A stretch of 64,000 nt of DNA, from NCBI RefSeq assembly GCF_015207655.1, contig NZ_JADEWN010000003.1:62001-126000 (forward strand), given 5' to 3'. Both the position numbers and the translations under genes were made by a program. This DNA is from Gloeocapsopsis crepidinum LEGE 06123. GTDB lineage: Bacteria; Cyanobacteriota; Cyanobacteriia; Cyanobacteriales; Chroococcidiopsidaceae. The notes beneath the pieces are model-generated. The model worked only from the letters and a program-made list of their open reading frames with translations, had not been told where the DNA came from and did no database searches. Shown here piece by piece: positions 1 to 9,845 of the stretch; position 1 is the stretch's first letter; every line of letters begins with the position of its first letter.

Positions 1-193
1 TGTGGGCGATCGCCAACTGCAACGCATTTTGACTATTTATCGCCGTCAGCACACAACAACCATAAACTTTAATAATCTCAGTTGTTAATGTCAAACTATC
101 TAGATCGCTATCAACGACTAAAACAAGCGAATTTTCTCGGTCGGGAAAGAAATAATCTTCTGGTGAAAAATGTTTTAAGTTCACAGTAAGCAT
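1..193 (-). CDS. Response regulator, N-terminal part (cut by window edge)
   Basis: Reading leftward from an ATG at 191-193, about 64 codons stay open to the window edge. The translation has about 25 leading residues, then the start of a receiver domain: a hydrophobic strand with VLVVDSDLDSL, where Asp residues would form the acidic pocket, then a helix and TAINSQNALQLA, as in REC domains. The phosphoacceptor Asp and any output domain lie outside the window. Its partner cannot be told from what is visible. The family assignment rests on one strand-helix-strand unit, so confidence is moderate. Confidence 0.65.
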   Translation of the reverse strand, partial: MLTVNLKHFSPEDYFFPDRENSLVLVVDSDLDSLTLTTEIIKVYGCCVLTAINSQNALQLAIAH

Positions 194-620
194 TGTCGTT
201 GAGTTCCTCTACACACACCACCTAAGCCCTGAAAACTGTGTGAGATCTACAGCCATGCCTTAGCGAGAACGAGGCATTTCCAAACATGTTATACCTACGC
301 TTGAGATTAGCTCGAAGTTAACTTGCCCAGCTACCGATCCTTGCATTCCAAAATAATCAGCAAGTGAATATGCTTATATTCGGGTATACGTTATAAAATA
401 ACCATTTTTGGCTATAAATACGATAACTTTATAATTATTTAACTAATAGAGTTACTTTTTTGTTGTCAATTATACTGTTTATATTGTGTAAAGCTGATTT
501 TTGTTGCGTTGGAAACAGGTAATAAAGAGTTTTGAGTTGAAAAGAATTGAGAAAAATGCTTAATTTAACACTCAAAACTTTTGACACGTCTTTGAGTTAA
601 ATTTATTTTCATTTTATTAC
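194..620. other. Non-coding region upstream of the response regulator
   Basis: This 427-base AT-rich gap lies between the start of the leftward response regulator and the end of the next leftward gene. It holds one small inverted repeat (ATGCCT at 255-260 with AGGCAT at 272-277, 11-nt loop). I saw no further gene or RNA. The response-regulator promoter is probably here, but I could not pick it out. Confidence 0.5.
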
Positions 621-2027
621 TTATTTGGGACGTATCTGCTTATGTAGTTGCTCTGCTTTTTCTAGCAATTGTTCGCTTCCAGCTTCAGCAATGCCTTTGA
701 CGTAATTAATTTTGACTTCTTCTAACATATCAATCAACAAAGATTGAATTTCTTGAATATTGTGTTTTTTTTGTAATTCGTTTTCTAAAGCATCACGTAA
801 GTTTCTCCCCAAGCGGGCGGTAAGTTCAGCACCTACAGAATCTTGCATTGAATTTGTGAGGTTGTTGTATGTCACACTAAATATAGCTTTAGCTAATCTT
901 TTAGTTTGATTTTTACCAACATTACGCAAACCTGGGATATATTGTAGTGCGCGGTTTCCAGGAAGCTGATGCAGTGTACTAGAAAGACTATGATGAATGA
1001 GATTTTCGATATCAGGTTGTACTTGGGGCAAAACATCGTAAACACCGATATGAAAAAGGCGTGAAGCGATCGCGCTCATCTCATTTACATTATTAACCTG
1101 TACATAAGGTTTGCGTAGTTCTGGATGCAACAACCATCGAAATACATCTCCCTTGCGAATTGAATTTTGCATTTGTTCAACAATTTGAATTCCTGCCATT
1201 TCCGTTAGTTCTGCCGCAAAACCAATGACAAAATCTCGTTGTGCTTCGGCACGAAGAGGGTCAAGATTCAATAAGCCAGTATGGTAAAGACGCACTGATA
1301 CCGGAAGGACACGCAATAATCGCCAAAAAGGTAACAGTAAAAACAAGTCGTACCAGCGCCTTAACGTTGCTTCTAGCCAACTTAAGTAAGGATAACGATG
1401 ACGAATTGCTCTCACCCGTGCAAAAAGATCGAGCGCAAAAATCAGTACAAATGGCAAATCGAGTAGCCAAAAATGGTTTGTTGGTGTATCAAGTCGGTTA
1501 ACACTGCGATAGTAATTGGTTTGCATCAAGGGGCGAATTTGCGTATCCCAAAATTCCATTTCCTGCTGCCAGCCTGCTTGCGTGAGATATAGTGGACTCC
1601 AAAATCTTGCAAAAGCATCTCTAGCTAAAGTTTCCCCAGTGCGCACTCGTAGACGTTGCTTGATTGTTTCAAACTGACTACTTTTGTAAGCTGCTGCAAA
1701 AGGATTATCTTCAATCAGTGTTTGACTCAGGACACGTATTTGCGCAAGTGAACTTGCAGTTTTAGGTGATTGCAATCCGGTGACAATAACTTGTGCCTCT
1801 AAAGCTGCGACTTGGGCAAGATAATTTTCAGTTTCAGGATGCGGTTGAATACCTTTGACCGGATCGTAAAGCCGTGTCAAGCTAGGAATGACTTGTAAAT
1901 AAAAGTCGCGACTATACAAGTACGTTAGGTCAAAAAGAACTAACAGCAAATTAATCAAGGCGAGAATCGCAATCCCACGTTCTCGCCAAGGGTAGCGTCG
2001 CTCGAAATATGGTTTAATTCTTGCCAT
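621..2027 (-). CDS. Conserved cyanobacterial membrane protein, function unknown
   Basis: A 468-residue protein that I do not recognise at family level. A basic N-terminus (MARIKPYFERRYPWRER) precedes a strong transmembrane segment at about residues 18-37. Two further hydrophobic stretches lie near 187-208 and 226-248, the second with Arg interspersed, as in a membrane-interface helix. Between the first and second segments is a soluble, probably exported, region of about 150 residues. The C-terminal half (about 250-468) is soluble and helical with many Asn and Gln. Long reading frame, normal codon use and HIP1 sites inside (e.g. near 1066) support a real resident gene. No enzymatic motif was seen. 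An ion-channel-like arrangement is possible but unsupported. Confidence 0.75.
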   Translation of the reverse strand: MARIKPYFERRYPWRERGIAILALINLLLVLFDLTYLYSRDFYLQVIPSLTRLYDPVKGIQPHPETENYLAQVAALEAQVIVTGLQSPKTASSLAQIRVLSQTLIEDNPFAAAYKSSQFETIKQRLRVRTGETLARDAFARFWSPLYLTQAGWQQEMEFWDTQIRPLMQTNYYRSVNRLDTPTNHFWLLDLPFVLIFALDLFARVRAIRHRYPYLSWLEATLRRWYDLFLLLPFWRLLRVLPVSVRLYHTGLLNLDPLRAEAQRDFVIGFAAELTEMAGIQIVEQMQNSIRKGDVFRWLLHPELRKPYVQVNNVNEMSAIASRLFHIGVYDVLPQVQPDIENLIHHSLSSTLHQLPGNRALQYIPGLRNVGKNQTKRLAKAIFSVTYNNLTNSMQDSVGAELTARLGRNLRDALENELQKKHNIQEIQSLLIDMLEEVKINYVKGIAEAGSEQLLEKAEQLHKQIRPK

Positions 2028-2355
2028 TAATTTGATCGCAGGGCGCGAGAGTAGGAGTGAGTGGCTGCTTTGGATACTTGATCGCTGCTCTTACAAGCTC
2101 TAGTGCCCACAATATCTAAGGTTTGTATTTTTGAAAGACAAACGGTATGAGGCAAGTGAAGTTCACCCTGTTTTAGTATAGCTATTGCAATTTACTAACA
2201 AACCTGGTAATGTTTACCATATAATGGAACTTTAAAAGAAAGCAAAATTAAAGTTTAATTCCCCAGTATGAAAATATAGTACTAAGTTGTAAAAGCAATG
2301 TCGAGAGCTTAGTAAAAACTCAACATTCTTTGTGCAAACAGAATCAGCACAGCTT
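2028..2355. other. Divergent intergenic region
   Basis: About 330 bases between two divergent genes, rich in A/T in its right half. It should hold promoters for both directions. I saw no clear operator, hairpin or small gene in it. Confidence 0.4.
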
Positions 2356-2805
2356 ATGAGCCAAATTGCAATTAAAACTGCAAGTCCGCAAGAATGGCAA
2401 AGTATTCAAGAAATCCGGCGTGCGGTCTTTCAAGAAGAACAAGGAGTCGATCCGGCATTAGAATTTGACGGTAAAGACGAAATCGCTCAGCAGATTATTG
2501 CTTACATAGATACCCAGCCAGTAGGAACTGCGCGTGTGAGATATTTAGATGCGAAAACAGCAAAAATAGAACGACTAGCAGTGTTATCAATTGCCAGAGG
2601 ACAAGGAATTGGTAAGCGATTGATGCAAAAAGCTATAGAACTAGCGATAGAAAAAAAGATTCAAGAAGTCGTGATTCATGCTCAAGAATATATAAAAGTA
2701 CTGTATCAACAACTCGATTTTATTCAAGAGGGAGAAACATTTGATGAAGCGGGGATTCCTCATGTAAAAATGAGGAAAAAATTAACGATCAACAAGTGTG
2801 ATTAG
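2356..2805 (+). CDS. GNAT family N-acetyltransferase (YjcF/ElaA-like)
   Basis: A GNAT fold acyltransferase, expected to move an acetyl group from acetyl-CoA to an amine; the substrate is unknown. The N-terminal segment IRRAVFQEEQGVDPALEFDG is the hallmark of the ElaA/YjcF subfamily. The acetyl-CoA pyrophosphate-binding loop is ARGQGIGKRLM (R/Q-x-x-G-x-G/A), preceded by the strand AKIERLAVL. The ATG at 2356 (MSQIAIKTAS) is preferred because it matches the usual family N-terminus. A GTG at 2332 would add eight residues. The stop overlaps the start of the glycosyltransferase gene downstream by eight bases, so the two are probably translationally coupled. Confidence 0.85.
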   Translation: MSQIAIKTASPQEWQSIQEIRRAVFQEEQGVDPALEFDGKDEIAQQIIAYIDTQPVGTARVRYLDAKTAKIERLAVLSIARGQGIGKRLMQKAIELAIEKKIQEVVIHAQEYIKVLYQQLDFIQEGETFDEAGIPHVKMRKKLTINKCD

Positions 2806-5275
2806 GCTCAAACACAATCAAGCGCGAGGGCTGCTGATTCTAGTACTGATCTGGCTTGCAGGTGCGGTAAGCGATCGCATTTGGCTGAATATAGATAACT
2901 CAGTTCCCGCTTGGGATCAAGCTGATTACCTCAACGGTTCCTTAAATTACTGGCAAGCTTTACAGCAGATACAGTGGTTTAGTCGTGAATGGTGGACAGA
3001 CTTCTGGCATCTTTCTTCAAAGATACCGCCTGGAATATACACAGTTGCTGCGATCGTACAGCAAATTTTTGGTCGAGGAATAGAGCAAGCTACACTTATT
3101 CATTTGATATTTAGTGCGATTCTCCTCACTTCTGTTTATGGATTAGGTGTACAACTATTCAGTAGAGAAATAGGCTTATGGGCAGCAGCATTGTGTCAAT
3201 TATTTCCTAGTCTTTACCGCTACAGACTAGAATTTGTCTTAGATTATCCCTTGACTGCTGTAGTAACACTCTCTTTTGTGTGTTTAACACTTTGGACTTG
3301 TAGTGCAAGCTTAATAGCACCGGTAAAATCTTGCTTATCTACTAGCAAACAATGGTTGTGGGCTGCGGCTTTTGGGATTTCCTTCGGGCTAGCGATCTTA
3401 GTCAAACAAACCGCGTTATTTTTTCTATTCGTTCCAATACTCTGGGTAGGCATTGCAACATTGTATCGACGACAATGGCAGCGTTTATTACAGTTAATCG
3501 CAAGTCTACTGCTATCAGTAGTGATATTCTATCCTTGGTATCGCACCAATTGGTTAACTGTCTTAACAAGTGGTAAACGCGCAACAATAGATTCTGCGAT
3601 TGCTGAAGGCGATCCACCTTTAAATACTCTTGCAGCTTGGACTTATTACTGGAAAATTCTACCTTATCAAGTTTCTTGGTTATTACTTTTAGTACCAATC
3701 ATCGGAATCCTTCTTTATTGGAAGCGCAAGGAAAAATATCATACCTCATTAGCTTGGTTAGGCATATTTTGGCTAGGTGCTTATTTTTTATGTTCATTAA
3801 ATATCAATAAAGACGAACGTTATGTTTTGCCTTACTTACCAGTTGTTGCCTTATTTTTAGCTTATGGTTTAACATCCTGGCGCGGACGTTGGGGAAATCG
3901 TATTCGTTGGGGTAGTGTCAGTTTGGCGGTACTACTGATGTTTCTCAATCTGTTTCCCCTAGGAGATATAAGTCAAAGTATGACACAAGTGTTGAGTCCT
4001 AAAGCAGAACACTATGCTTTGGTTGGTATTCAGTTACCGCATGCAGAAGTGATCGAAGAAATCATTCAACAAGCACCTTATCTACGCTCAACCTTAGGAG
4101 TTTTACCATCTACTCCACAGATCAATCAACACAACTTTAATTACTATGGGGCATTACGAGACTTCCAAGTTTATGGGCGACAAGTCGGAACGCGATCGCA
4201 GCAAATAGCACAAGATGCACGATCGCTTGATTGGTTCTTAACAAAAACTGGCGATCAAGGTTCAGTTCCCGCAGCCCAAGCAGAAATGGTGCAAACGATT
4301 GAGCGATCGCCTGATTTTAAAATTCACAAAAGTTGGGCATTACCTGACGGTAGCACGTTAAATCTATATCGCGATCGCACTCCGGAGGTTGAAGTTACTT
4401 CAGTGCAAACGCCATCAGCAAATGTGAAATTATTGCAAGTTATAGTACCTCAACAAATACAGCCTGGGATACCTGCGCCTGTCACCTATCAATGGATTGG
4501 TTCGTGGGATGAGTTGCAGTCTGGTTTAGTGTTACTTGATTGGTATCAGGATACCAATTCAACTCAGTGGATACACGATCATGCAGTCGGAATGGGAAAT
4601 CTGCATTCAGTCGATCAAACTCATCAAGGCACATTTCAAGTAATTGAACGGATGGCAATGCTACCGCCGGCAAATCTCCCCACAGGAACTTATACATTAA
4701 AAGCAACTTACTTGAACCGTAATACAGGGGAAACTTATCCAATTACGTTCCCGCCAGTGACTGTAAATATTGAACCGAATGCTGAACCTGTTGCGGCACC
4801 AGAACTCGATTTATTAACGCAGTTGCGGATTTTAGCTGCTAGTTTACCCCAAGGACCAACAGCACTAGAATGGGTTTTTGAAGAAATTGCCCGCATTAAT
4901 CAATACGATCCAACGCAAGATTATTTGACGCAAACTCAACAAGCCTTAACCTATCGCCTACAGCAGGAGTCACAAAATTTAGAGTGGGCGTATACTTTGG
5001 CTTTATCTAGAGTATTGAAGCAACAAGTCAAAGAAGCGATCGCAGCTTTAGAAAAAGTCACTCAACTCGACGCTCAAAACCCTTATGCTTATGCCTATCT
5101 TGCTTTTGTCCATCTTTATAATTGGCACGGCGTACCTGCTGCAGCTGCCCTTAAAAATGCTCGTACACTCAACTCTACTATTCCAGAAATTCAAGCCCTC
5201 AGCAGTGTTGCTGCTTTGTTGCAAGGCAATCTTATAGATGCATGGCACTATTTTACAACTTGGCAGAACACCTAA
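2798..5275 (+). CDS. GT39-like membrane glycosyltransferase with C-terminal TPR region
   Basis: An 825-residue integral membrane protein of the dolichyl-phosphate-mannose/ArnT (PMT_2) type. These enzymes transfer a sugar from a polyprenyl-phosphate donor outside the membrane. The first predicted helix (about 11-30) is followed by a loop containing WDQADYLNGS, where the acidic residues match the expected catalytic position. About ten further hydrophobic helices run to about residue 395. A soluble region (about 400-660) follows. The last 100 or so residues are TPR-like (paired helices with A-x-x-x-Y-A-Y-x-x-L-A patterns). The start is GTG, overlapping the acetyltransferase stop. The acceptor is unknown; cell-surface polysaccharide or glycoprotein is an inference. 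A TPR tail on this family is uncommon. Confidence 0.78.
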   Translation: MIRLKHNQARGLLILVLIWLAGAVSDRIWLNIDNSVPAWDQADYLNGSLNYWQALQQIQWFSREWWTDFWHLSSKIPPGIYTVAAIVQQIFGRGIEQATLIHLIFSAILLTSVYGLGVQLFSREIGLWAAALCQLFPSLYRYRLEFVLDYPLTAVVTLSFVCLTLWTCSASLIAPVKSCLSTSKQWLWAAAFGISFGLAILVKQTALFFLFVPILWVGIATLYRRQWQRLLQLIASLLLSVVIFYPWYRTNWLTVLTSGKRATIDSAIAEGDPPLNTLAAWTYYWKILPYQVSWLLLLVPIIGILLYWKRKEKYHTSLAWLGIFWLGAYFLCSLNINKDERYVLPYLPVVALFLAYGLTSWRGRWGNRIRWGSVSLAVLLMFLNLFPLGDISQSMTQVLSPKAEHYALVGIQLPHAEVIEEIIQQAPYLRSTLGVLPSTPQINQHNFNYYGALRDFQVYGRQVGTRSQQIAQDARSLDWFLTKTGDQGSVPAAQAEMVQTIERSPDFKIHKSWALPDGSTLNLYRDRTPEVEVTSVQTPSANVKLLQVIVPQQIQPGIPAPVTYQWIGSWDELQSGLVLLDWYQDTNSTQWIHDHAVGMGNLHSVDQTHQGTFQVIERMAMLPPANLPTGTYTLKATYLNRNTGETYPITFPPVTVNIEPNAEPVAAPELDLLTQLRILAASLPQGPTALEWVFEEIARINQYDPTQDYLTQTQQALTYRLQQESQNLEWAYTLALSRVLKQQVKEAIAALEKVTQLDAQNPYAYAYLAFVHLYNWHGVPAAAALKNARTLNSTIPEIQALSSVAALLQGNLIDAWHYFTTWQNT

Positions 5276-5296
5276 AATCTGTCGTACTTTATTTTA

Positions 5297-5316
5297 CCCC
5301 GATCTCTGATCTCTGC
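5297..5316. repeat. Heptamer repeat (GATC type) at 3' end of sensor kinase gene
   Basis: On the minus strand this reads AGAGATC AGAGATC GGGG. It is the same heptamer family as the in-frame insertion inside smc at 21175-21209. It lies between the convergent ends of the glycosyltransferase and the sensor kinase and touches the first base of the kinase stop codon. Confidence 0.6.
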
Positions 5317-8204
5317 TATAAATAGCGTATCAAGAGCGATTCTAGTTGAGCAATACCAATCGGCTTATTTAAACACTCTTGGGCACCAGCTTTAAGGAAG
5401 CGATCGCACTTTTCAGTTGTTTCTGTTATGACGACTATGGGAATTGTTTGATCGAGTTCTGCTTTAAGGTGTTGTATCAGAGTTACAGTTGTAACATTTT
5501 CTGATAATTGAGGATCTAATAAAATTAGTTTTGGCTTAAATTTCTCGATCTGAGCCAAAATATTATTTATCACTTTCAAGTACTTAACTTCATAGCCAAT
5601 TGCTTTAAGGTAAGATTGAATAATGCTGCCATGATTACCATTACCACTAATCAAAATTCGTGGCGAACAATTGAACAGATGACCAGCTTGTTGATTGTAG
5701 CCATATTGCTCATCTTCTGTCGGTTGAGGATAATCTGGTAACAACAAAGTAAAATCACTACCCTTGCCCAGCGTTGACTTTACAGTGACATTTCCACCGT
5801 GTAGATGCGCTAATTTACGAGTTAAAGCTAAACCTAGACCTGTTCCATCGTATTGACGATTGAAACGACTATCTAACTGCTTAAATGGTTGAAATAGTAA
5901 CTTAAGATGTTCTGAAGCAATACCAATTCCTGTATCAGAAACAGTAAAAGTGATTCCTTGAGGAACTTTTTGAACTCGAAGAGTAACTTTACCAGATGGA
6001 GTAAACTTAATTGCATTTGTTAACAGATTAAGTAACATTTGCTTAACTCGTCGTTCATCAGCAAAGCAGCAAACAGCCTGAGGATCGAGTTGACTAGTAA
6101 GTTGCAAACCTTTTTTAATTGCGCGATCGCGTACAATTGCCAAGCAAGTTTCACATAACTCAGGTACTTGAACTAACGCTAACATCAGTTCTTCTTTGCC
6201 TGCTTCAACTTTCGATAGGTCAAGAATATCATTAATCAATGATAGCAAGTGTTCGCCACTACTATAAATGCAGCTTACATATTCTTTTTGCTTTGCATTT
6301 AAAGAACCAAAAATTTCTTGATGTAGTAATTGTGATAAACCTAGAATAGCATTCAAAGGTGTGCGTAATTCATGGCTCATCGTTGCTAAAAACTCACTTT
6401 TAGCTTTACTGACGTTTTCTACAGCTTCTTTACTTTTTCGCAGTTCAATTTCTACTTGCTTGCGTTCGCTGATATCACGCACTATACTCACAACTTCATC
6501 TTCGCCACAAACAACCATTCGGGCTTCGTAATCGCGATTTTTTCCTTGAGTGGGAAGTTGATATTCAATGAGTTGCACTGTGCAATTTGTGAGTGTTTGC
6601 TTAATACCTAGCTTAATTTTTTTACTCACACTCTCTGGCAAAAAGTCTACTAAGTTTTTACCGATAAATTCATTTCCTGGTATATACAAATCAAAGTTTT
6701 TTGTTTCTTTAAAATCTAGAATACTACCATCTTTTCTAATGCGAAACATTGCATCTGGAATAGCATTTAAAAGAGCGCTATTTCTAGCTTCAGTTTTACG
6801 CAGTGCTTCTTCTGTTCGCTTACGGACAATTGCTGCCCCAATACTTCCAGCTGCTGCAATTAAAATAGCTTCTTCTGATTCCTGCCATTGTCTTTGATAG
6901 CGACATTCATCGAACCCAACAAAACCCCAGAAAGAATCCTCAATAAAAATCGGTACGACCAGAATCGAAATAATATCTTGTGGTTCTAGAACTTGTCTTT
7001 CGCTTTCTGGAAAATCTTTTACCAACCCACAAACAATGTTTCCTACACTGAGGATTTGATACCAACGAGGTAAAAAGTTGAGATACGAAAGGTTTTGTAA
7101 TTCAGGGTTATCAATCTCAGGAGTCACTGTGTTATCTGTCCATTCAAATCGCTGACTCAGTAATGGTTCACCACTATGAGGATCAGTATGATTCTCAAAA
7201 ACATAAACTCGATTCACCTGAACTGCTTTACCTAAGGTAGCAAGTGCTTTGTACACTGCTTGAGTAAAATCTTTTGTTGTCAGTAATTGATTCGTCGCCG
7301 CCGCAACACCTTCTAACAAGCGATCGCGTTGTGTCACAACAGATGACACTAATTTGCGTTCAGTAATGTCTTTTTTAATTCCTACATAGCAAACAGGTTG
7401 ATTTTGCTCATCACGCACTGTAAAAGCTTTCAGTTCTATCTGTATTAGCTTGCCACTTTTTGTGCGACTCAGTACTTCGCAGCAATAACAATTGTTTTTC
7501 ACAAGTTCTTGACAAACAGTTGAAAAAACTTGTTCGCCAAGATGAATTGCTGGTGTCTTCCCATCCAAATCTTCATCTGAGTAACCTAGTAACAACTGAT
7601 GCATTGCATTTTGTTCTAAGTAATAGCCTTGAAGATCAATAATTGCGATCGCATCATTGCAGTGAGTAACAATCTGACGAAAAGTGTTACTTTCTGCCAA
7701 AACGCTGATGCGCTGATTTTCTGCTCTACAATAACACTCTTCTAGTGGTGAATGTAAGCTAACTTTACTTGTGCTTTGTAGCTTTTGTAAATCTTCAAAA
7801 CGTTTACCTAGCCACTGCCATCTTGCATTGGCGAATTGTAGCTTTTGCAACAATATTGTACTAGTGACCTGTTCTGCTATAATATATTCTTGCACTCCTA
7901 GACTGATAGATTCGCAGATCAATGCTTGATTTTGCGCATCACCAATTGCAATTAGAGGAAAACCAGCATAAATGTAGCGTACTTGATTAACAACTTTCAA
8001 GCCATAAGCATCAAGCTTGGATATCACCAGTAGAATCACAGTTCCTGCTTGATATGATACACATTGATGTATCTTAATGTCGTCTAGACTTGCAATAGCT
8101 ATTAGCTCAATCTCTGTCTGATTGAGTTGTTGCAATGTTTTTTGAATTTGATGCCTATCTGATACGTCTGCTACCAGTACAATCTTTAGCAGTTCTGCAG
8201 TCAT
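5316..8204 (-). CDS. Hybrid sensor histidine kinase (pseudo-REC-PAS-GAF-PAS-HisKA-HATPase-REC)
   Basis: A 962-residue soluble signalling protein. Approximate domain order: a receiver-like domain at 5-125 whose usual phosphoacceptor strand reads VILLVISKLD, with no Asp at the expected place; PAS at 170-285 ending YVGIKKDITERK; GAF at 300-465; PAS at 470-580 ending VSIVRDISERK; HisKA near 600-665 with FLATMSHELRTPLNAI supplying the His; and an HATPase with a DTGIGI N-box/G1 region and a GTGLGLAL G2 box. It ends with a receiver domain (850-962) having LILLDP as likely acceptor and the conserved Lys in CLNKPIG. No transmembrane segment is seen, so it senses a cytoplasmic signal, possibly light or redox through GAF/PAS. 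There is no adjacent output regulator. The ligand is unknown. Confidence 0.9.
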   Translation of the reverse strand: MTAELLKIVLVADVSDRHQIQKTLQQLNQTEIELIAIASLDDIKIHQCVSYQAGTVILLVISKLDAYGLKVVNQVRYIYAGFPLIAIGDAQNQALICESISLGVQEYIIAEQVTSTILLQKLQFANARWQWLGKRFEDLQKLQSTSKVSLHSPLEECYCRAENQRISVLAESNTFRQIVTHCNDAIAIIDLQGYYLEQNAMHQLLLGYSDEDLDGKTPAIHLGEQVFSTVCQELVKNNCYCCEVLSRTKSGKLIQIELKAFTVRDEQNQPVCYVGIKKDITERKLVSSVVTQRDRLLEGVAAATNQLLTTKDFTQAVYKALATLGKAVQVNRVYVFENHTDPHSGEPLLSQRFEWTDNTVTPEIDNPELQNLSYLNFLPRWYQILSVGNIVCGLVKDFPESERQVLEPQDIISILVVPIFIEDSFWGFVGFDECRYQRQWQESEEAILIAAAGSIGAAIVRKRTEEALRKTEARNSALLNAIPDAMFRIRKDGSILDFKETKNFDLYIPGNEFIGKNLVDFLPESVSKKIKLGIKQTLTNCTVQLIEYQLPTQGKNRDYEARMVVCGEDEVVSIVRDISERKQVEIELRKSKEAVENVSKAKSEFLATMSHELRTPLNAILGLSQLLHQEIFGSLNAKQKEYVSCIYSSGEHLLSLINDILDLSKVEAGKEELMLALVQVPELCETCLAIVRDRAIKKGLQLTSQLDPQAVCCFADERRVKQMLLNLLTNAIKFTPSGKVTLRVQKVPQGITFTVSDTGIGIASEHLKLLFQPFKQLDSRFNRQYDGTGLGLALTRKLAHLHGGNVTVKSTLGKGSDFTLLLPDYPQPTEDEQYGYNQQAGHLFNCSPRILISGNGNHGSIIQSYLKAIGYEVKYLKVINNILAQIEKFKPKLILLDPQLSENVTTVTLIQHLKAELDQTIPIVVITETTEKCDRFLKAGAQECLNKPIGIAQLESLLIRYL

Positions 8205-8862
8205 TTACTTTTCAGTTCACATCGACAATCAGAAACCAATACTAGAGAAGGCAATCTATGTACGAGGCGATCGCACTTTTATAACTAGTATAAATAGTAA
8301 TATTTTTCACTCATGGAAAATCTATTTGATAACTAACCTGAAGATATCACTTAGTTGCATAAATCAATGTGCTATGGATCACTTTGCATCAACATTTTTT
8401 TATCAGTATAATATGCAATCCTGGATAGGATATGACATTTTTTGAATCATTTTGAGTAACAAGATTGCATAGGTTCCAATCAATACGTATTAAACTTTTG
8501 TAAATCCTTACTAGAATCTAGCAAGTGAAAGTTCGTCTATTGTTATTATCTACTTACCTCAGGTACTTTATTGAGTAAAGTTTGTTCAGGAGGTTAGCAT
8601 TATTAAATATTAGTTGTCTACAGCTTGACTCGCATTTAATAAAGTTGTTCTATCTAGTTTGATTACTCGACCTCATAAATGAACTAATACTCAAGGCTGA
8701 TTTCTCTAAAACAAACAACAAACTATATTAAGTGTACGGGTAAACGAGTCTTTTGCGCAGCTGAGTGTGAGATTTTAAATGAGACTGTTTTATATCAGCA
8801 AGTAACTTTAGTCAAGAGCAAGCAATTATTTATAGTAAAAAATAGCTGGATAAGAAAGTATC
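8205..8862. other. Long AT-rich divergent intergenic region
   Basis: About 660 bases without a credible gene. It holds a 6-bp perfect hairpin (ACTTTA 8565-8570, TAAAGT 8576-8581). An AGGAGG at about 8589 is not followed by a usable start codon. I looked for a cobalamin riboswitch because of the BtuF-like gene downstream and saw no B12-box-like sequence. Promoters for the kinase (left) and the binding protein (right) should be here. Confidence 0.4.
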
Positions 8863-9789
8863 ATGAGTCATCAAAATTTAAGAATTGTCTCTCTCATACC
8901 CAGTGCAACAGAAATTGTAGCGGCGCTAGGATTAGAAAATGTCATTGTTGGGCGATCGCATGAATGTGATTATCCGCCAGAAATAAAAGATCTTCCTGTG
9001 TGTACCGCAGCGAGGCTCAACTCAGAAGCACCCAGTAAAGAAATTCATCAAAACGTCAACCAAATTTTGCACTCAGCATTGAGCATTTACCAAGTTAAAA
9101 TAGACGTTTTAGAAAAGTTAAAACCAACACACATTATTACTCAAGACCAATGCGATGTTTGTGCTGTTAGTTTACAAGATGTTGAAGCAGCAGTAGCACA
9201 ACTGACACAAAGTCAGCCCAAGATTATTTCCCTACAGCCTAATAGCTTAGCTGACGTTTGGCATGATATCGAGCGAGTTGCTAATGCATTGGGAGTGCGA
9301 TCGCTCTTTTTAATCGAAGATCTTGAAGCGCGAGTGAATATTTGTCAGCAAAAGACAGCAAGCCTTTCTTTAGAGGAACTACCTACAGTGGCTTGCATTG
9401 AGTGGACTGATCCGCTTATGACTGCTGCTAACTGGATTCCAGAACTTGTCACGCACGCTGGGGGGCAACCGCTTTTTAGTGTAAGCGGGCAACCATCCCC
9501 AGTTCTGACTTGGGATACTCTCGTTGCAACGAATCCTGATGTGATGATCTTCATGCTGTGTGGCTTTGATTTACACCGTACTCGTCAAGAAGCAATGGCG
9601 TTAACTCAACACTCTGAGTGGGAAAAGTTACACGCAGTGCAACATGGGAGAGTTTATATTACTGACGGCAACGCGTATTTTAATCGTCCTGGACCACGCC
9701 TAGCTGATTCGTTAGAGATTCTAGCAGAAATTTTACATCCAGAGATTTTTGACTACGGTTACAAAGGAACTGCTTGGGAACCGTTGTAG
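8863..9789 (+). CDS. BtuF-like cobalamin/helical-backbone binding protein without signal peptide
   Basis: A 308-residue member of the periplasmic binding protein type III (BtuF/FhuD) fold. It starts directly with LRIVSLIPSATEIVAALGL, the usual first domain strand of this family, and has no signal peptide or lipobox in front, so it should be cytoplasmic. The second half has TWDTLVATNPDVMIFM and VYITDGNAYFNRPGPRLADS, typical of the second lobe. A CDVC pair (DQCDVCAVS) is found in the subgroup usually annotated cobalamin-binding protein. No permease or ATPase is adjacent, so a transport role is unlikely. Ligand and role are unproven. The stretch just downstream holds heptamer repeats. Confidence 0.8.
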   Translation: MSHQNLRIVSLIPSATEIVAALGLENVIVGRSHECDYPPEIKDLPVCTAARLNSEAPSKEIHQNVNQILHSALSIYQVKIDVLEKLKPTHIITQDQCDVCAVSLQDVEAAVAQLTQSQPKIISLQPNSLADVWHDIERVANALGVRSLFLIEDLEARVNICQQKTASLSLEELPTVACIEWTDPLMTAANWIPELVTHAGGQPLFSVSGQPSPVLTWDTLVATNPDVMIFMLCGFDLHRTRQEAMALTQHSEWEKLHAVQHGRVYITDGNAYFNRPGPRLADSLEILAEILHPEIFDYGYKGTAWEPL

Positions 9790-9845
9790 TTTGTGGGCGA
9801 CTTCTAATTGTATCAAGTCCGGTTAATTACTCACAATTCAAGTGG

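Noticed and set aside
8587-8610. AGGAGG in the long gap before the BtuF-like gene
   Set aside because: No start codon follows at a usable distance; the next codons reach a stop at once.
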